NCBI GenBank assembly: GCA_964404165.1
Contig: CAYOIZ010000001.1
Location: 186,001 to 250,000, forward strand
Direction: 5' to 3'
Origin: DASYLJ01 sp964404165
GTDB lineage: Bacteria > Desulfobacterota > Binatia > DP-6
DNA: 64,000 bases
The translations under genes and the position numbers were made by a program. Shown in pieces: positions 19,835 to 27,408 of this stretch. The notes beneath the pieces were generated by a model. The model did not search any database. It saw nothing but the letters and a program-made list of their open reading frames with translations, and had not been told where the DNA came from. Numbering within the stretch: the stretch's first letter is position 1; each line of letters begins with the position of its first letter.

Positions 19835-20647
19835 ATGGCGGTGTGTGTCCGCGCCGCCGTGCAGGAGATGCCCGTCGGCGCGGTGTCGTTCGTCCGCTTC
19901 TTCGGATCGCTCCTGGTCCTGGTGGCGGCGACGCGGGCGCGTGGGTTGTGGCCACGAGCCGGCAGCGTCGGACGGCTGCTGCAGCGGTCGCTGCTCGGCG
20001 CCGCCGCCATCATCTGCTACTTCGCGGCGATCGAGCAGGCGGGGGCGGGCCTCGCGACGCTGCTGCACTCGACCTACCCGGTGTGGACCGCCCTCTTCGC
20101 CGTCACGCTGATGGGCGAGGTGTTCACCTGGCGGATCGCCATGGCGCTGGCGCTGAATCTGGTCGGCGCCGCGCTCGCGATCAGCGGCGAGATGACGTTG
20201 CGCGAGGGGATCCTCGTGGGCGGCCTGCTCGGACTGCTGGGCGGGATGCTCGCGGGTGGCGCGGTCGCCACCGCGAGCGCGCTCCGGCGCACCGAGAGCG
20301 CGTCGCTGATCACGGTGTGGTTCATGGCGGTCGGTGCCGCGGTGACGGCGCCGGCGCTGCTCGCGGGCATGCCGCCGATGACGCTGCGGCTCGCCCTCGC
20401 GTTGCTCGGCGTCGTGCTGACGTCGACGGGCGGGCAGTGGCTGCTCCACCACGGGCTCGGCACGGTGTCGGCGACGGTGGGCAGCCTCGCCGCGGCGACG
20501 AGCATCGTCACGGCGGCCGTGCTGGAGGGCGCCGTGCTCGGCGAGAACGTCGGACCGCAGGTGCTGCTGGGCGGCGTCCTGATGCTGACGGCGGTCGGCC
20601 TGGCGGCGCGACCGCGGCCCGTCATCCCGCCCCCGGTGGCCTCGTGA
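19835..20647 (+). CDS. EamA/DMT-family transporter
   Basis: Polytopic inner-membrane transporter of the drug/metabolite superfamily with two EamA repeats (about 9-10 TM helices). The duplicated HSTYPVWTALFAVTLMGE and TSIVTAAVLEGAVLGE segments are the Pro/Glu-containing EamA signatures at the end of each half. The first ATG is 19835, but the frame is open back to 19790 and encodes the hydrophobic LSAFFLAAFLFG, so translation may begin earlier at CTG 19796 to give a full first helix. Its 3' end overlaps the convergent PspC gene by 26 bases. The substrate is not predictable. Confidence 0.88.
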   Translation: MAVCVRAAVQEMPVGAVSFVRFFGSLLVLVAATRARGLWPRAGSVGRLLQRSLLGAAAIICYFAAIEQAGAGLATLLHSTYPVWTALFAVTLMGEVFTWRIAMALALNLVGAALAISGEMTLREGILVGGLLGLLGGMLAGGAVATASALRRTESASLITVWFMAVGAAVTAPALLAGMPPMTLRLALALLGVVLTSTGGQWLLHHGLGTVSATVGSLAAATSIVTAAVLEGAVLGENVGPQVLLGGVLMLTAVGLAARPRPVIPPPVAS

Positions 20648-20966
20648 GCGCGCGCTGCTCGGCCAGCAGGGGCTCGGGCGTGCGGTACGGCATCACGACC
20701 CAGAGCACCAGGTAGATCACGATGCCCATGCCGCCGCCGATGAGCGTGCCGAGCAGGAACGCCAGGCGCACGACGGTGACGGAGATACCGAACTCCTCCG
20801 CCAGCCCGGCACAGACGCCGGCGATCTTGCGGTTGTCGCGCGAGCGGAACCAGGTGCGGGTGAGCGCGTGGCCGGAGAGCATGCTGCCGCAGAAGCGGCA
20901 CTTGACGGCTTCGGAGCGGATCTCCTCGGCGCAGTAGGGACAGCGTTGGGTGAGAGCGTCAGGCAT
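20622..20966 (-). CDS. Zinc-ribbon plus PspC-domain membrane protein
   Basis: Small protein of 114 residues. An N-terminal zinc ribbon with two CxxC knuckles (CPYC and CRFC, residues about 9-26) is followed by a PspC domain: RDNRKIAGVCAGLAEEFGI, then VTVVRLAFLLGTL and a second hydrophobic stretch GMGIVIYLVLWVVMP. PspC domains signal membrane stress in enteric bacteria, and zinc-ribbon forms are common in other phyla. It is the last gene of the four-gene sigma-factor operon and overlaps the anti-sigma gene by eight bases. A paralogue (21975-22349) starts the same operon. Confidence 0.9.
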   Translation of the reverse strand: MPDALTQRCPYCAEEIRSEAVKCRFCGSMLSGHALTRTWFRSRDNRKIAGVCAGLAEEFGISVTVVRLAFLLGTLIGGGMGIVIYLVLWVVMPYRTPEPLLAEQRALTRPPGAG

Positions 20967-21435
20967 GTGGGTCCTCGTGGGCCGGTCGGAGCTGGCGTCC
21001 GGCCAGCAGCGGCACGGCCGCGTAGGTGAGTGTGAGGAGCAGGGCGAGGAGCGCTGTGTAGTTGCCGACCAGGAACAGGCTCACGGCGTCGGGGAGGACG
21101 CTGGAGAGCAGCTGGTGTGCCTGGGTTACGACCCACCAGTCGATCGCGAGGATCAGCGGCAACGGCAGGATCGCGGCGGCGACGGCGGCAGCGATGCGCA
21201 GCCAGTCGACCCGACGCCGGCGGGCGGCGAGCAGCGGCTCGGCGGCGATCCGCACACGGGCGGAGAGCGACGGCGACGGTGCCGGCACGTCGTCGGCGGC
21301 GAGCGCGTGCGTGACGCGACGGACGTCGGCCAGGGCGGCGCCGCAGTCGGCGCAGGTTGCCAGATGCCGCACGCCCTCGGGCGGGACGTCGCCGTGGAGC
21401 ATCACGTGCGTCAGCAGGTCGTCGCAGGTCGTCAT
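20959..21435 (-). CDS. Zinc-finger-type anti-sigma factor
   Basis: Predicted membrane anti-sigma factor of 158 residues that would hold the neighbouring ECF sigma factor. The cytoplasmic N-terminus has the ZAS-like HLATCADC (His-X3-Cys-X2-Cys, about residues 24-31). Two or three hydrophobic helices follow (RIAAAVAAAILPLPLILAI and NYTALLALLLTLTYAAVPLL), so the C-terminal half is in the membrane. It overlaps the sigma gene by four bases, the usual translational coupling that keeps the two in ratio. Identity is by motif and context. Confidence 0.88.
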   Translation of the reverse strand: MTTCDDLLTHVMLHGDVPPEGVRHLATCADCGAALADVRRVTHALAADDVPAPSPSLSARVRIAAEPLLAARRRRVDWLRIAAAVAAAILPLPLILAIDWWVVTQAHQLLSSVLPDAVSLFLVGNYTALLALLLTLTYAAVPLLAGRQLRPAHEDPHA

Positions 21436-21947
21436 GCGGTGCCCTTGGCCAGTGCCACCAGTCGCTTCATGGCGTGATGGAGCCGGCTCTTCACCGTTCC
21501 GCGTGGGACGTCGAGGATGGCCGCCACCTCGTCCTCGCCGAGGTCGTGGTAGTAGCGCAGGAGGACGGCGCTGCGCTGGCCTTCCGGCAGTGCTTCGAGG
21601 AGCCGGCGTGCGTCGATCCCGGCGTCCGAGGGCGCCGGGCTGGTGAGCGTGATGGTGGCGGGGTCGACGGCGTCCGGCGGCGGACGGCGGTGCCAGTCGC
21701 GGCAGAGGTTGAGCGCGATCTGTAAGAGCCAGGTGGAGAATCGGCGCGCGGGATCGAAGCGTCCCGCGGCGCGGACCACCCGCAGCCAGGTTTCCTGGTA
21801 GAGGTCATCGACGTCGCGGCCTCCCATGTGCCGGTAGAGGAAGCGGTGCAGCGGCTGCTCCCACCGCCGGCACAGGAGCTCCAGCGCCTGCGCGTCGCCC
21901 TCGGCGAGCCGGCGCATCAGGGCTTCGTCGGAACGATCGTCGTCCAT
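21432..21947 (-). CDS. ECF-type RNA polymerase sigma factor
   Basis: Sigma factor of 171 residues with regions 2 and 4 only. Region 2 is seen in ALELLCRRWEQPLHRFLYR and DVDDLYQETWLRVVRAAGRFD; region 2.4 follows at FSTWLLQIALNLCRDWHRR. Region 4 is LPEGQRSAVLLRYYHDLGEDEVAA with the helix-turn-helix IAEIL-like VPRGTVKSRLHHAMKRL. It redirects RNA polymerase to stress promoters. It is co-transcribed with a zinc-ribbon PspC gene upstream (27-bp gap) and with its anti-sigma factor downstream. A GAACC-N16-CGTAT promoter ahead of the operon suggests autoregulation. Confidence 0.95.
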   Translation of the reverse strand: MDDDRSDEALMRRLAEGDAQALELLCRRWEQPLHRFLYRHMGGRDVDDLYQETWLRVVRAAGRFDPARRFSTWLLQIALNLCRDWHRRPPPDAVDPATITLTSPAPSDAGIDARRLLEALPEGQRSAVLLRYYHDLGEDEVAAILDVPRGTVKSRLHHAMKRLVALAKGTA

Positions 21948-21974
21948 CCGCGCTCGTGGTGTCGTCTAGCACGT

Positions 21975-22349
21975 TCATGCGGCCGGACCTCGCGTCGCGG
22001 GGCCGCCGTGCCGGAAGCGGTCCCATTCGCTGCGGGCGAGGTCGAGGCCGCGCTCGAACGGCGGCTGACCCTTCGGGGCGTACGGGATCATCACCCAGAG
22101 CGCCAGATAGAGCAGCGGGCCCAGCAGGTGGAAGAAGGTGAGCAGGACGAAACCGACGCGGGTCCAGCTGAGCGGCACGGCCATGGCCCGGCTGACGGCC
22201 GACGCCACGCCGGCGATGCGGCGCTCGGGGTGGTCGCGATGCCAGGCGGACGGATCGACGGCCAGCAGCCGCGAGCGGCAATGCGGGCAGCGGGCGGCCT
22301 CGGCGGCGATCTCCTCGGCACAGAACGGGCAGGGGCGACGGTCGGTCAT
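21975..22349 (-). CDS. Zinc-ribbon plus PspC-domain membrane protein
   Basis: Protein of 124 residues and first gene of the sigma-factor operon. The N-terminal zinc ribbon shows CPFC and CPHC (about residues 7-22), followed by the PspC core PERRIAGVASAVSRAMAVPL and two hydrophobic helices (RVGFVLLTFFHLL and GPLLYLALWVMIP). A short charged tail ends the protein. It is a clear paralogue of the 20622-20966 gene, with weaker conservation of the Gly-rich core. ATG 22349 is preceded by a strong AAGGAGGAGC ribosome site. The pairing of two PspC proteins with one ECF sigma/anti-sigma pair points to envelope stress. Confidence 0.9.
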   Translation of the reverse strand: MTDRRPCPFCAEEIAAEAARCPHCRSRLLAVDPSAWHRDHPERRIAGVASAVSRAMAVPLSWTRVGFVLLTFFHLLGPLLYLALWVMIPYAPKGQPPFERGLDLARSEWDRFRHGGPATRGPAA

Positions 22350-22373
22350 GGGCTCCTCCTTGGTTGCCGGGTG

Positions 22374-22399
22374 ATACGCAGCGGGTGCCCGGGAGGTTC
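22374..22399 (-). promoter_or_regulatory. ECF-type promoter for the sigma/PspC operon
   Basis: On the minus strand GAACC (22399-22395) and CGTAT (22378-22374) are separated by exactly 16 bases. That matches the GAAC...CGT layout of ECF sigma promoters. The start point would be near 22366, giving a short leader that ends in AAGGAGGAGC and ATG 22349. Confidence 0.6.
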
Positions 22400-22451
22400 A
22401 TTCCGGGTCTCGTGGCGCTCGCCGGTCGGCGTCGCTAAGATCGCCGGCCGA

Positions 22452-23516
22452 ATGCGGGACGTGCAGAATCTCACCCGGGCCGAGATGGAGGCCTGGTGCG
22501 CCGAGGTCGGGGAGCCGCGCTACCGCGCCGGCCAGATCCTGGCGTGGGTGCATCGGAAGGCGGCGACCCGCTTCGAGGACATGTCGAGCCTGTCGCGCGG
22601 GCTCCGCGGTCGTCTAGCCGAGGCCTTCACGCTCGGACGGCTGGAGCCCACCACGGTCGCCCAGGCCAGCGACGGCACGCAGAAGCTGCTCTTCCATCTG
22701 CCGGCCGAGGGCAGCGCGGGTCGCACCGCGGCCGTCGAGAGCGTGCTCATCCCGCAGATCGACCGCGCCGGCGGCGCCCGTGACCGCCTCACGCTGTGCA
22801 TCTCGAGCCAGGCCGGCTGCGGCATGGGGTGCGGCTTCTGCGCCACCGCGCAGCTCGGCCTGATCCGCAACCTCGAGACGGCGGAGATCGTGGGCCAGGT
22901 ACGCACCGGCATGACGGTGGCGGCGCCGCGCGCGCTCACCAACGTCGTCCTGATGGGCATGGGCGAGCCGCTCGCCAACTACGACGCCGTCGCCGCGGCG
23001 CTCGAGATCATGACCGCCGAGTGGGGCCTCGCGATCTCGCCGCGCCGGATCACGGTGTCGACCGTGGGCCTGGCGCCGCTGATCGCCCGCTTCATCGAGG
23101 AGACCCGCGTCCAGCTGGCGGTGTCGCTGCACGCGCCCACCGATGCCCAGCGCGAGCGGCTCGTGCCGGTGAACCGTCGCTATCCGCTGGCCGAGCTGAT
23201 GCGCGCCTGTCGCGACGTCCCGCTGGCACGGCGCCAGCGCATCACCTTCGAGTACGTCATGCTCGACGGGGAGAACGATGCCGATGCCGATGCACGCGCC
23301 CTGGTCCGCCTGCTGCACGGCCTGCGGGTGAAGGTGAACCTGATTCCGTGGAACGCGTTTCCCGGCGCCGCCTTCCGGCCGAGCCCGCGGGCCCGTGTCG
23401 TCCGCTTTCAGACCATCCTGCGCGAGCACGGGCTCAACGCGACCATCCGTGAGAGTCGCGGTCAGGACATCCAGGCGGCATGCGGCCAGTTGGCCGCGGC
23501 TCGGCCGGCCGCCTAG
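22452..23516 (+). CDS. rlmN: 23S rRNA/tRNA adenine-C2 methyltransferase (radical SAM)
   Basis: RlmN methylates C2 of adenosine 2503 in 23S rRNA and A37 in some tRNAs. It has 354 residues. The radical-SAM cluster ligands are in the CGMGCGFCATAQ motif (Cys-X3-Cys-X2-Cys), and the C-terminal cysteine that forms the protein-RNA intermediate lies in RGQDIQAACGQL. MGMGEPLANYD and TVSTVGLAPLI are conserved RlmN blocks. ATG 22452 gives a normal N-terminus (LTRAEMEAWCAEVGEPRYRA). It is divergent from the sigma operon and overlaps the next gene by one base (TAG/GTG). Confidence 0.96.
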   Translation: MRDVQNLTRAEMEAWCAEVGEPRYRAGQILAWVHRKAATRFEDMSSLSRGLRGRLAEAFTLGRLEPTTVAQASDGTQKLLFHLPAEGSAGRTAAVESVLIPQIDRAGGARDRLTLCISSQAGCGMGCGFCATAQLGLIRNLETAEIVGQVRTGMTVAAPRALTNVVLMGMGEPLANYDAVAAALEIMTAEWGLAISPRRITVSTVGLAPLIARFIEETRVQLAVSLHAPTDAQRERLVPVNRRYPLAELMRACRDVPLARRQRITFEYVMLDGENDADADARALVRLLHGLRVKVNLIPWNAFPGAAFRPSPRARVVRFQTILREHGLNATIRESRGQDIQAACGQLAAARPAA

Positions 23517-24454
23517 TGCCGGGCATCGGCGTCATCATCAACCCTCACGCCAAGGCCAACAAGAAGGCCGCGGGAGTGCGGGAGAAGCGGATGGCCGAGA
23601 TCCTCGGACCGTTCGGCGTCGTGCGCGTGACGCCGTCGCTCGAGGCGGTGGAGGACGTCGCGCGCGAGTTCCTCGATCGCCAGGTCGACATCCTCGCCAT
23701 CTGCGGCGGCGACGGCAGCGATCACTGCACGCTCACGGCGTTCCATCGCGTCTACGGCGACACGGCGCTGCCGCTCCTGCTCCCCCTGCGTGCCGGCACC
23801 ATCAACTACATCGCCGACGCCACCGGCGGTCGTCGTGGCACCCCCGAGCAGGTGCTGGCCCGCGTCGTGCGCGACTACCGTCGCGGCCACACGCACGTCA
23901 CCACCGAGCGCGACGTGCTCCGCGTCAACGGCACCGAGGTGGGCTTCCTGCTGAGCTTCGGCACGGCGGTGAACTACCTGCGTGCCTACTACGCCATGGA
24001 GAAGCAGGGACCGTGGCAGGCGGCGCGGCTCCTCGGCCGGCTGATGGCGTCGGCCATGCTCGGCACGCACATCTCGCGCGCCGTCTTCCAGGCCATCGAG
24101 GGCGACATCGAGTGCGACGACGAGGCGCTGCCGTTCCGTCTGTTCACGTTCTTCTTCGCGTCGACCGTCGAGCAGATGGCGCTCGGGTTCCAGCCGACGT
24201 ACCTCGCGAATCGGAAGCGCGGTTACTTCCACGTGCTGGGTGGCCCCATCCCGGCGCGGCGTCTCATCCGTCGTGTGATGCGCGTGTATCGCGGGTTCCC
24301 GACCGGCGAGCCGTTGCTCTACGACAGCATCGGCAAGCAGCTCGTGATCCGGTTCGCGAAGCCGACGCACATCATGCTCGACGGCGACATCCTCGAGCCG
24401 ATGGAGCGGCTGGTGGTCGACGTGCCGCTGCGCGTGAGCCTGATCCAGGGCTGA
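23516..24454 (+). CDS. Diacylglycerol/lipid kinase-like protein
   Basis: DAGK-catalytic-domain protein of 312 residues, probably a lipid kinase of the cytoplasmic membrane face. The N-terminal IGVIINPHAKANKK and the AICGGDGSDHCTLTAF motif match the nucleotide-binding GGDGT/S loop of diacylglycerol kinases; LPLRAGTINYIAD aligns with the PLGTGNDLA position but is altered. The C-terminal half is a beta-sandwich, with GFLLSFGTAVNYLRAYYA resembling the phosphate-transfer region. GTG 23516 shares a base with the rlmN stop; a longer ATG frame at 23480 would overlap rlmN. Its substrate (diacylglycerol, sphingoid base or undecaprenol) is unknown. Confidence 0.88.
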   Translation: MPGIGVIINPHAKANKKAAGVREKRMAEILGPFGVVRVTPSLEAVEDVAREFLDRQVDILAICGGDGSDHCTLTAFHRVYGDTALPLLLPLRAGTINYIADATGGRRGTPEQVLARVVRDYRRGHTHVTTERDVLRVNGTEVGFLLSFGTAVNYLRAYYAMEKQGPWQAARLLGRLMASAMLGTHISRAVFQAIEGDIECDDEALPFRLFTFFFASTVEQMALGFQPTYLANRKRGYFHVLGGPIPARRLIRRVMRVYRGFPTGEPLLYDSIGKQLVIRFAKPTHIMLDGDILEPMERLVVDVPLRVSLIQG

Positions 24455-24455
24455 G

Positions 24456-25046
24456 CTAGGCGAGGACGGCGGCCGCCAGCGTCTGCCGGAGGGTCCGTGC
24501 GGTCCTGGCGGGGCCCCAGCGTCGGTCGACGGCGAGCAGCTCCCAGACCTGGACGGACGAGCTGGCCCACAGGAAGTCGGCGGCCGCCGGTGCCGTCCAC
24601 TGTGGCGCCAGGGCCCCGTCCCGACGCAGCGACTTCGCCAGCAGCGCGAACCCGTGCCGGAGGGCGTCCATGCGGTCGGCCCACGCCTGCGCAGCGTCCG
24701 GGTCGTCGCGGCGGGCGCGCATCAGCGAGCTGGCGACGGGATGGATCGTCGGAACGAAGTCGAGCCATACGCCGAGGAAGGCGTCCAGCCGTTGGCGGGG
24801 ATCGGTGGTGGCGAGGGCGTCGCGGAAGCGGGCGTGGATGTCGGCGCGCTCGTCCGCCCGTCGCACCAGCGCCACCAGCAGGCCCCCGCGGGAACGGAAG
24901 TGGACGTAGATGGCCTGCCGCGTGAGTCCGACCGCGTCGGCGATCTCGCTCATGGGGACGTGGGCGCCGCGCTCGGCGATCACGCGCCAGGCGACGTCGA
25001 GAATGTCCGCTCGGGTTCGGGTGCTGCGAGCCGTCAGATTTGACAC
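24456..25046 (-). CDS. TetR/AcrR-family transcriptional regulator
   Basis: Repressor of 196 residues. The N-terminal helix-turn-helix is RTRADILDVAWRVIAERG...MSEIADAVGLTRQAIYVHFRSRGGLL in TetR arrangement, and the C-terminal ligand domain is unrecognised. The start is GTG 25046, because a stop lies only two codons upstream and the next ATG (residue 32) would delete part of the HTH. This start codon lies inside a 34-bp perfect palindrome. It faces the DUF1330-like gene across a 50-bp gap, which suggests it represses itself and that gene. Its stop is one base from the dagK-like stop. Confidence 0.93.
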   Translation of the reverse strand: MSNLTARSTRTRADILDVAWRVIAERGAHVPMSEIADAVGLTRQAIYVHFRSRGGLLVALVRRADERADIHARFRDALATTDPRQRLDAFLGVWLDFVPTIHPVASSLMRARRDDPDAAQAWADRMDALRHGFALLAKSLRRDGALAPQWTAPAAADFLWASSSVQVWELLAVDRRWGPARTARTLRQTLAAAVLA

Positions 25047-25063
25047 GTGTCAAATCTGACGGC
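25030..25063. promoter_or_regulatory. 34-bp perfect palindrome, likely TetR operator
   Basis: The left half GCCGTCAGATTTGACAC is repeated exactly as its inverse complement. It is centred between 25046 and 25047, at the tetR GTG. Each half contains TTGACA, a perfect -35 hexamer, one on each strand (25040-25045 plus and 25053-25048 minus). Binding would block both the tetR start region and any divergent promoter. Confidence 0.7.
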
Positions 25064-25096
25064 AGAAGTGGCCGCTGTCAATCGAAGGAGGTTCCC

Positions 25097-25540
25097 ATGG
25101 ACGAGCAGATCGTGGCGGCGCGCGCCGCCGAGCTGATGCAGTGGTACGGGGCGGGTACGGGGCCGACCGCCGCGCAGTGGCGACGTGTCCTGGACGGCCC
25201 GGGAGGATCCCCGGTCACCCTCATCAACTTCTTCAAGCTGCGGCCGATGGCGGCCTACGCCGCGGGAGGGACCCCGGTGAGCGGCTTCGAGGCGATGATG
25301 CGGTACGCGGCCGTCAGCGGGCCGACGCTCGAGAAGGTGGGGGGGCGCTTCCTTCTGAGCGGCCCGTTCGAGACGACGCTGATCGGTGAGGACGAGGACT
25401 GGGACCTCGTTGCGATCGGTGCGTATCCGACGCGCGACGCGCTGTTGGCGTTGTTCGACGACGCGGCCTATCGCGATGCCTGGATGCATCGCGTGGCTGC
25501 GGTCGAGCGGCAGCGCGTGCTGATCGCCGCCGGCTCCTAG
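25097..25540 (+). CDS. DUF1330-like small protein
   Basis: Cytoplasmic protein of 147 residues. LINFFKLRP near residue 40 and DLVAIGAYPTRDALLALFDD towards the end resemble DUF1330/dimeric alpha-beta barrel proteins. ATG 25097 follows a very strong AAGGAGGT ribosome site at 25085-25092, pointing to high translation when transcribed. The gene is divergent from the TetR regulator and separated from it by the palindromic operator, so it is the likely regulated target. The enzyme activity is unknown. Its stop shares CTAG with the convergent EamA gene. Confidence 0.87.
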   Translation: MDEQIVAARAAELMQWYGAGTGPTAAQWRRVLDGPGGSPVTLINFFKLRPMAAYAAGGTPVSGFEAMMRYAAVSGPTLEKVGGRFLLSGPFETTLIGEDEDWDLVAIGAYPTRDALLALFDDAAYRDAWMHRVAAVERQRVLIAAGS

Positions 25541-26457
25541 GCGTCGGCCGGCTTCGGCTGCCTGGGGGCGTACGAGGCGATCAGCGCGACGGCGGCGATG
25601 ATGATGGCGCCGGCGAGGACCATGCGGGCGGTGATCGGCTCGTCGAGGAGCAGCCAGCCGAGGAAGACGGCGACCACCGGGTTCACGTAGGCGTAGGTGG
25701 ATACCAGCGACGTCGGTGCGTTGCCCAGCACCCAGATGTAGGCGCTGAACGCGAGCAGCGAGCCGAAGACCGTCAGGTAGGCGAGGGCCAGGAGCGAGCT
25801 CGTGGAGAAGCGTGAGGGATCGACCTCGCGCAGCTCACCGGTGAGCACGCCCGCAACGAGCAGGAACGCGCCGCCGGTGAGCATCTCCATCGACGTCGCC
25901 ACCAGTGCGCGCTTCGGCAGTGGGGCGCGGCGGGCCCAGAGGGAGCCGGCCGCCCACGAGAGCGCGGCGCCCATGCAGGCGAGGGCGCCCAGCGGATCGA
26001 CGCCGCCACCCTCGACCGGACCGACCAGCAGCGCCAGCCCGCCGAGGCCGATGACGAGGCCCACCAACGTCACGCGCGAGAGGGGCTCGTTCCAGATCGT
26101 GCGTCCGAGCACCGCCATCCACAGCGGGAGTGTGGCCACCATGAGCGCGGCGACGCCCGACGCGACGTACTTCTCGGCCCACACCACACCGCCGTTGCCG
26201 CCGACGAGCAGGGCCGCGCCGACGATCGCCGCCGCGCGCCACTGGGTGGGACCGGGGCGATCACCCTCGACGTCGCCGCGACGGATCGACCACGCGTAGA
26301 GCAGGACGCCGGCGCAGAGGTGACGCGTCCCCGCCATCAGGAACGGCGGCAGCGTCTCGATGGCGATGCGGATCGCGAGGTACGTCGAGCCCCAGACGAC
26401 GTACACGATCGAGAGGGCGCCCCAGACGAGCGCGGCGGATGGTGGCGCGGGCGGCAT
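25537..26457 (-). CDS. EamA/DMT-family transporter
   Basis: Ten-TM drug/metabolite transporter of 306 residues with two EamA halves. The first half has VVWGSTYLAIRIAIETLPPF, and the second ends YAYVNPVVAVFLGWLLLDEP, the usual Pro/Glu pore signature. It resembles YdcZ/RhaT-like and amino-acid or metabolite exporters (ProX/YedA group); the substrate is not readable. ATG 26457 (MPPAPPSAALVWG) was chosen over the much longer antisense-like extension. It is convergent with the DUF1330 gene and divergent from mtnP. It is not a close copy of the EamA gene at 19835. Confidence 0.92.
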   Translation of the reverse strand: MPPAPPSAALVWGALSIVYVVWGSTYLAIRIAIETLPPFLMAGTRHLCAGVLLYAWSIRRGDVEGDRPGPTQWRAAAIVGAALLVGGNGGVVWAEKYVASGVAALMVATLPLWMAVLGRTIWNEPLSRVTLVGLVIGLGGLALLVGPVEGGGVDPLGALACMGAALSWAAGSLWARRAPLPKRALVATSMEMLTGGAFLLVAGVLTGELREVDPSRFSTSSLLALAYLTVFGSLLAFSAYIWVLGNAPTSLVSTYAYVNPVVAVFLGWLLLDEPITARMVLAGAIIIAAVALIASYAPRQPKPADA

Positions 26458-26541
26458 CGGCGAGGCGCCATCAATGCGGGACGGCTCCGGCCAATGCCAA
26501 CGAATCTTGCACTCCCTGGGCTTTGTCAGCAGGATGCGCCG

Positions 26542-27408
26542 GTGGCGGAACGCACACTCGGTGTCATCGGCGGCAGTGGTCTCTACGATCTGCCCGGGCT
26601 CGAACGCGTCGAGCGCAAGCGTGTCGAGACGCCCTTCGGCGATCCGTCCGACGAGTTCGTCGTCGGCCACCTCGGCGCGACGCGGCTGGTCTTCCTGCCG
26701 CGGCACGGTCGCGGGCATCGGCTGCTGCCGTCGGAGCTGCCGTATCGGGCGAATCTCTACGGCATGAAGACGCTCGGCGCCGACTGCGTGCTCGCGGTCA
26801 GCGCCGTCGGCAGCCTGCGCGAGGAGATCGCGCCCGGCCACGTCGTCGTGCCCGATCAGTTCATCGATCGCACGCGCGGGCGCCAGGCCGAGAGCACGTT
26901 CTTCGGCCGCGGCGTCGTGGCGCACGTCCAGTTCGCCGATCCGTTCTGTCCGGTGCTCTCGCGTGCGCTGGTGGCGGCCGCCCGTGCGGCCGGCTCGACC
27001 GTGCACGAGGGCGGCACCTACGTCTGCATGGAGGGGCCGGCGTTCTCGACCCGCTCGGAGTCGCACCTCTACCGCAGCTGGGGCGCGCAGGTGATCGGCA
27101 TGACGAACCTGCAGGAGGCCAAGCTCGCGCGCGAGGCCGAGCTCTGCTTCGCCACGCTCGCCCTGGCCACCGACTACGACTGCTGGCGCGAAGGGCACGA
27201 GGACGTGCAGATCGACGACATCCTGCGCGTCATCGCCGCCAACGTCGACGGCGCGCGGAAGACCGTCGCCATGCTGGCGCCGTCGCTGCCGCCGCGCACC
27301 GGCTGTCCGTGCCCGCGCGCGCTCGAGAACGCCATCATCACCGATCGCGCCGCCATCCCGGCGCAGACGAAGCGTGACCTGGCGCCCATCGCCGGGAGGT
27401 ACCTGTGA
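26542..27408 (+). CDS. mtnP: S-methyl-5'-thioadenosine phosphorylase
   Basis: Cleaves methylthioadenosine with phosphate to adenine and methylthioribose-1-phosphate, salvaging a by-product of polyamine synthesis. It has 288 residues from GTG 26542 (VAERTLGVIGGSGLYDLPGL), matching the family length; an ATG at 26494 in the same frame would add 16 residues without homology. PRHGRGHRLLPSELPYRAN is the phosphate and nucleoside loop. TDYDCW near the C-terminus is the adenine-recognition motif that distinguishes MTAP from purine nucleoside phosphorylase. Its stop overlaps the PfkB gene start (GTGA). Confidence 0.94.
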   Translation: MAERTLGVIGGSGLYDLPGLERVERKRVETPFGDPSDEFVVGHLGATRLVFLPRHGRGHRLLPSELPYRANLYGMKTLGADCVLAVSAVGSLREEIAPGHVVVPDQFIDRTRGRQAESTFFGRGVVAHVQFADPFCPVLSRALVAAARAAGSTVHEGGTYVCMEGPAFSTRSESHLYRSWGAQVIGMTNLQEAKLAREAELCFATLALATDYDCWREGHEDVQIDDILRVIAANVDGARKTVAMLAPSLPPRTGCPCPRALENAIITDRAAIPAQTKRDLAPIAGRYL

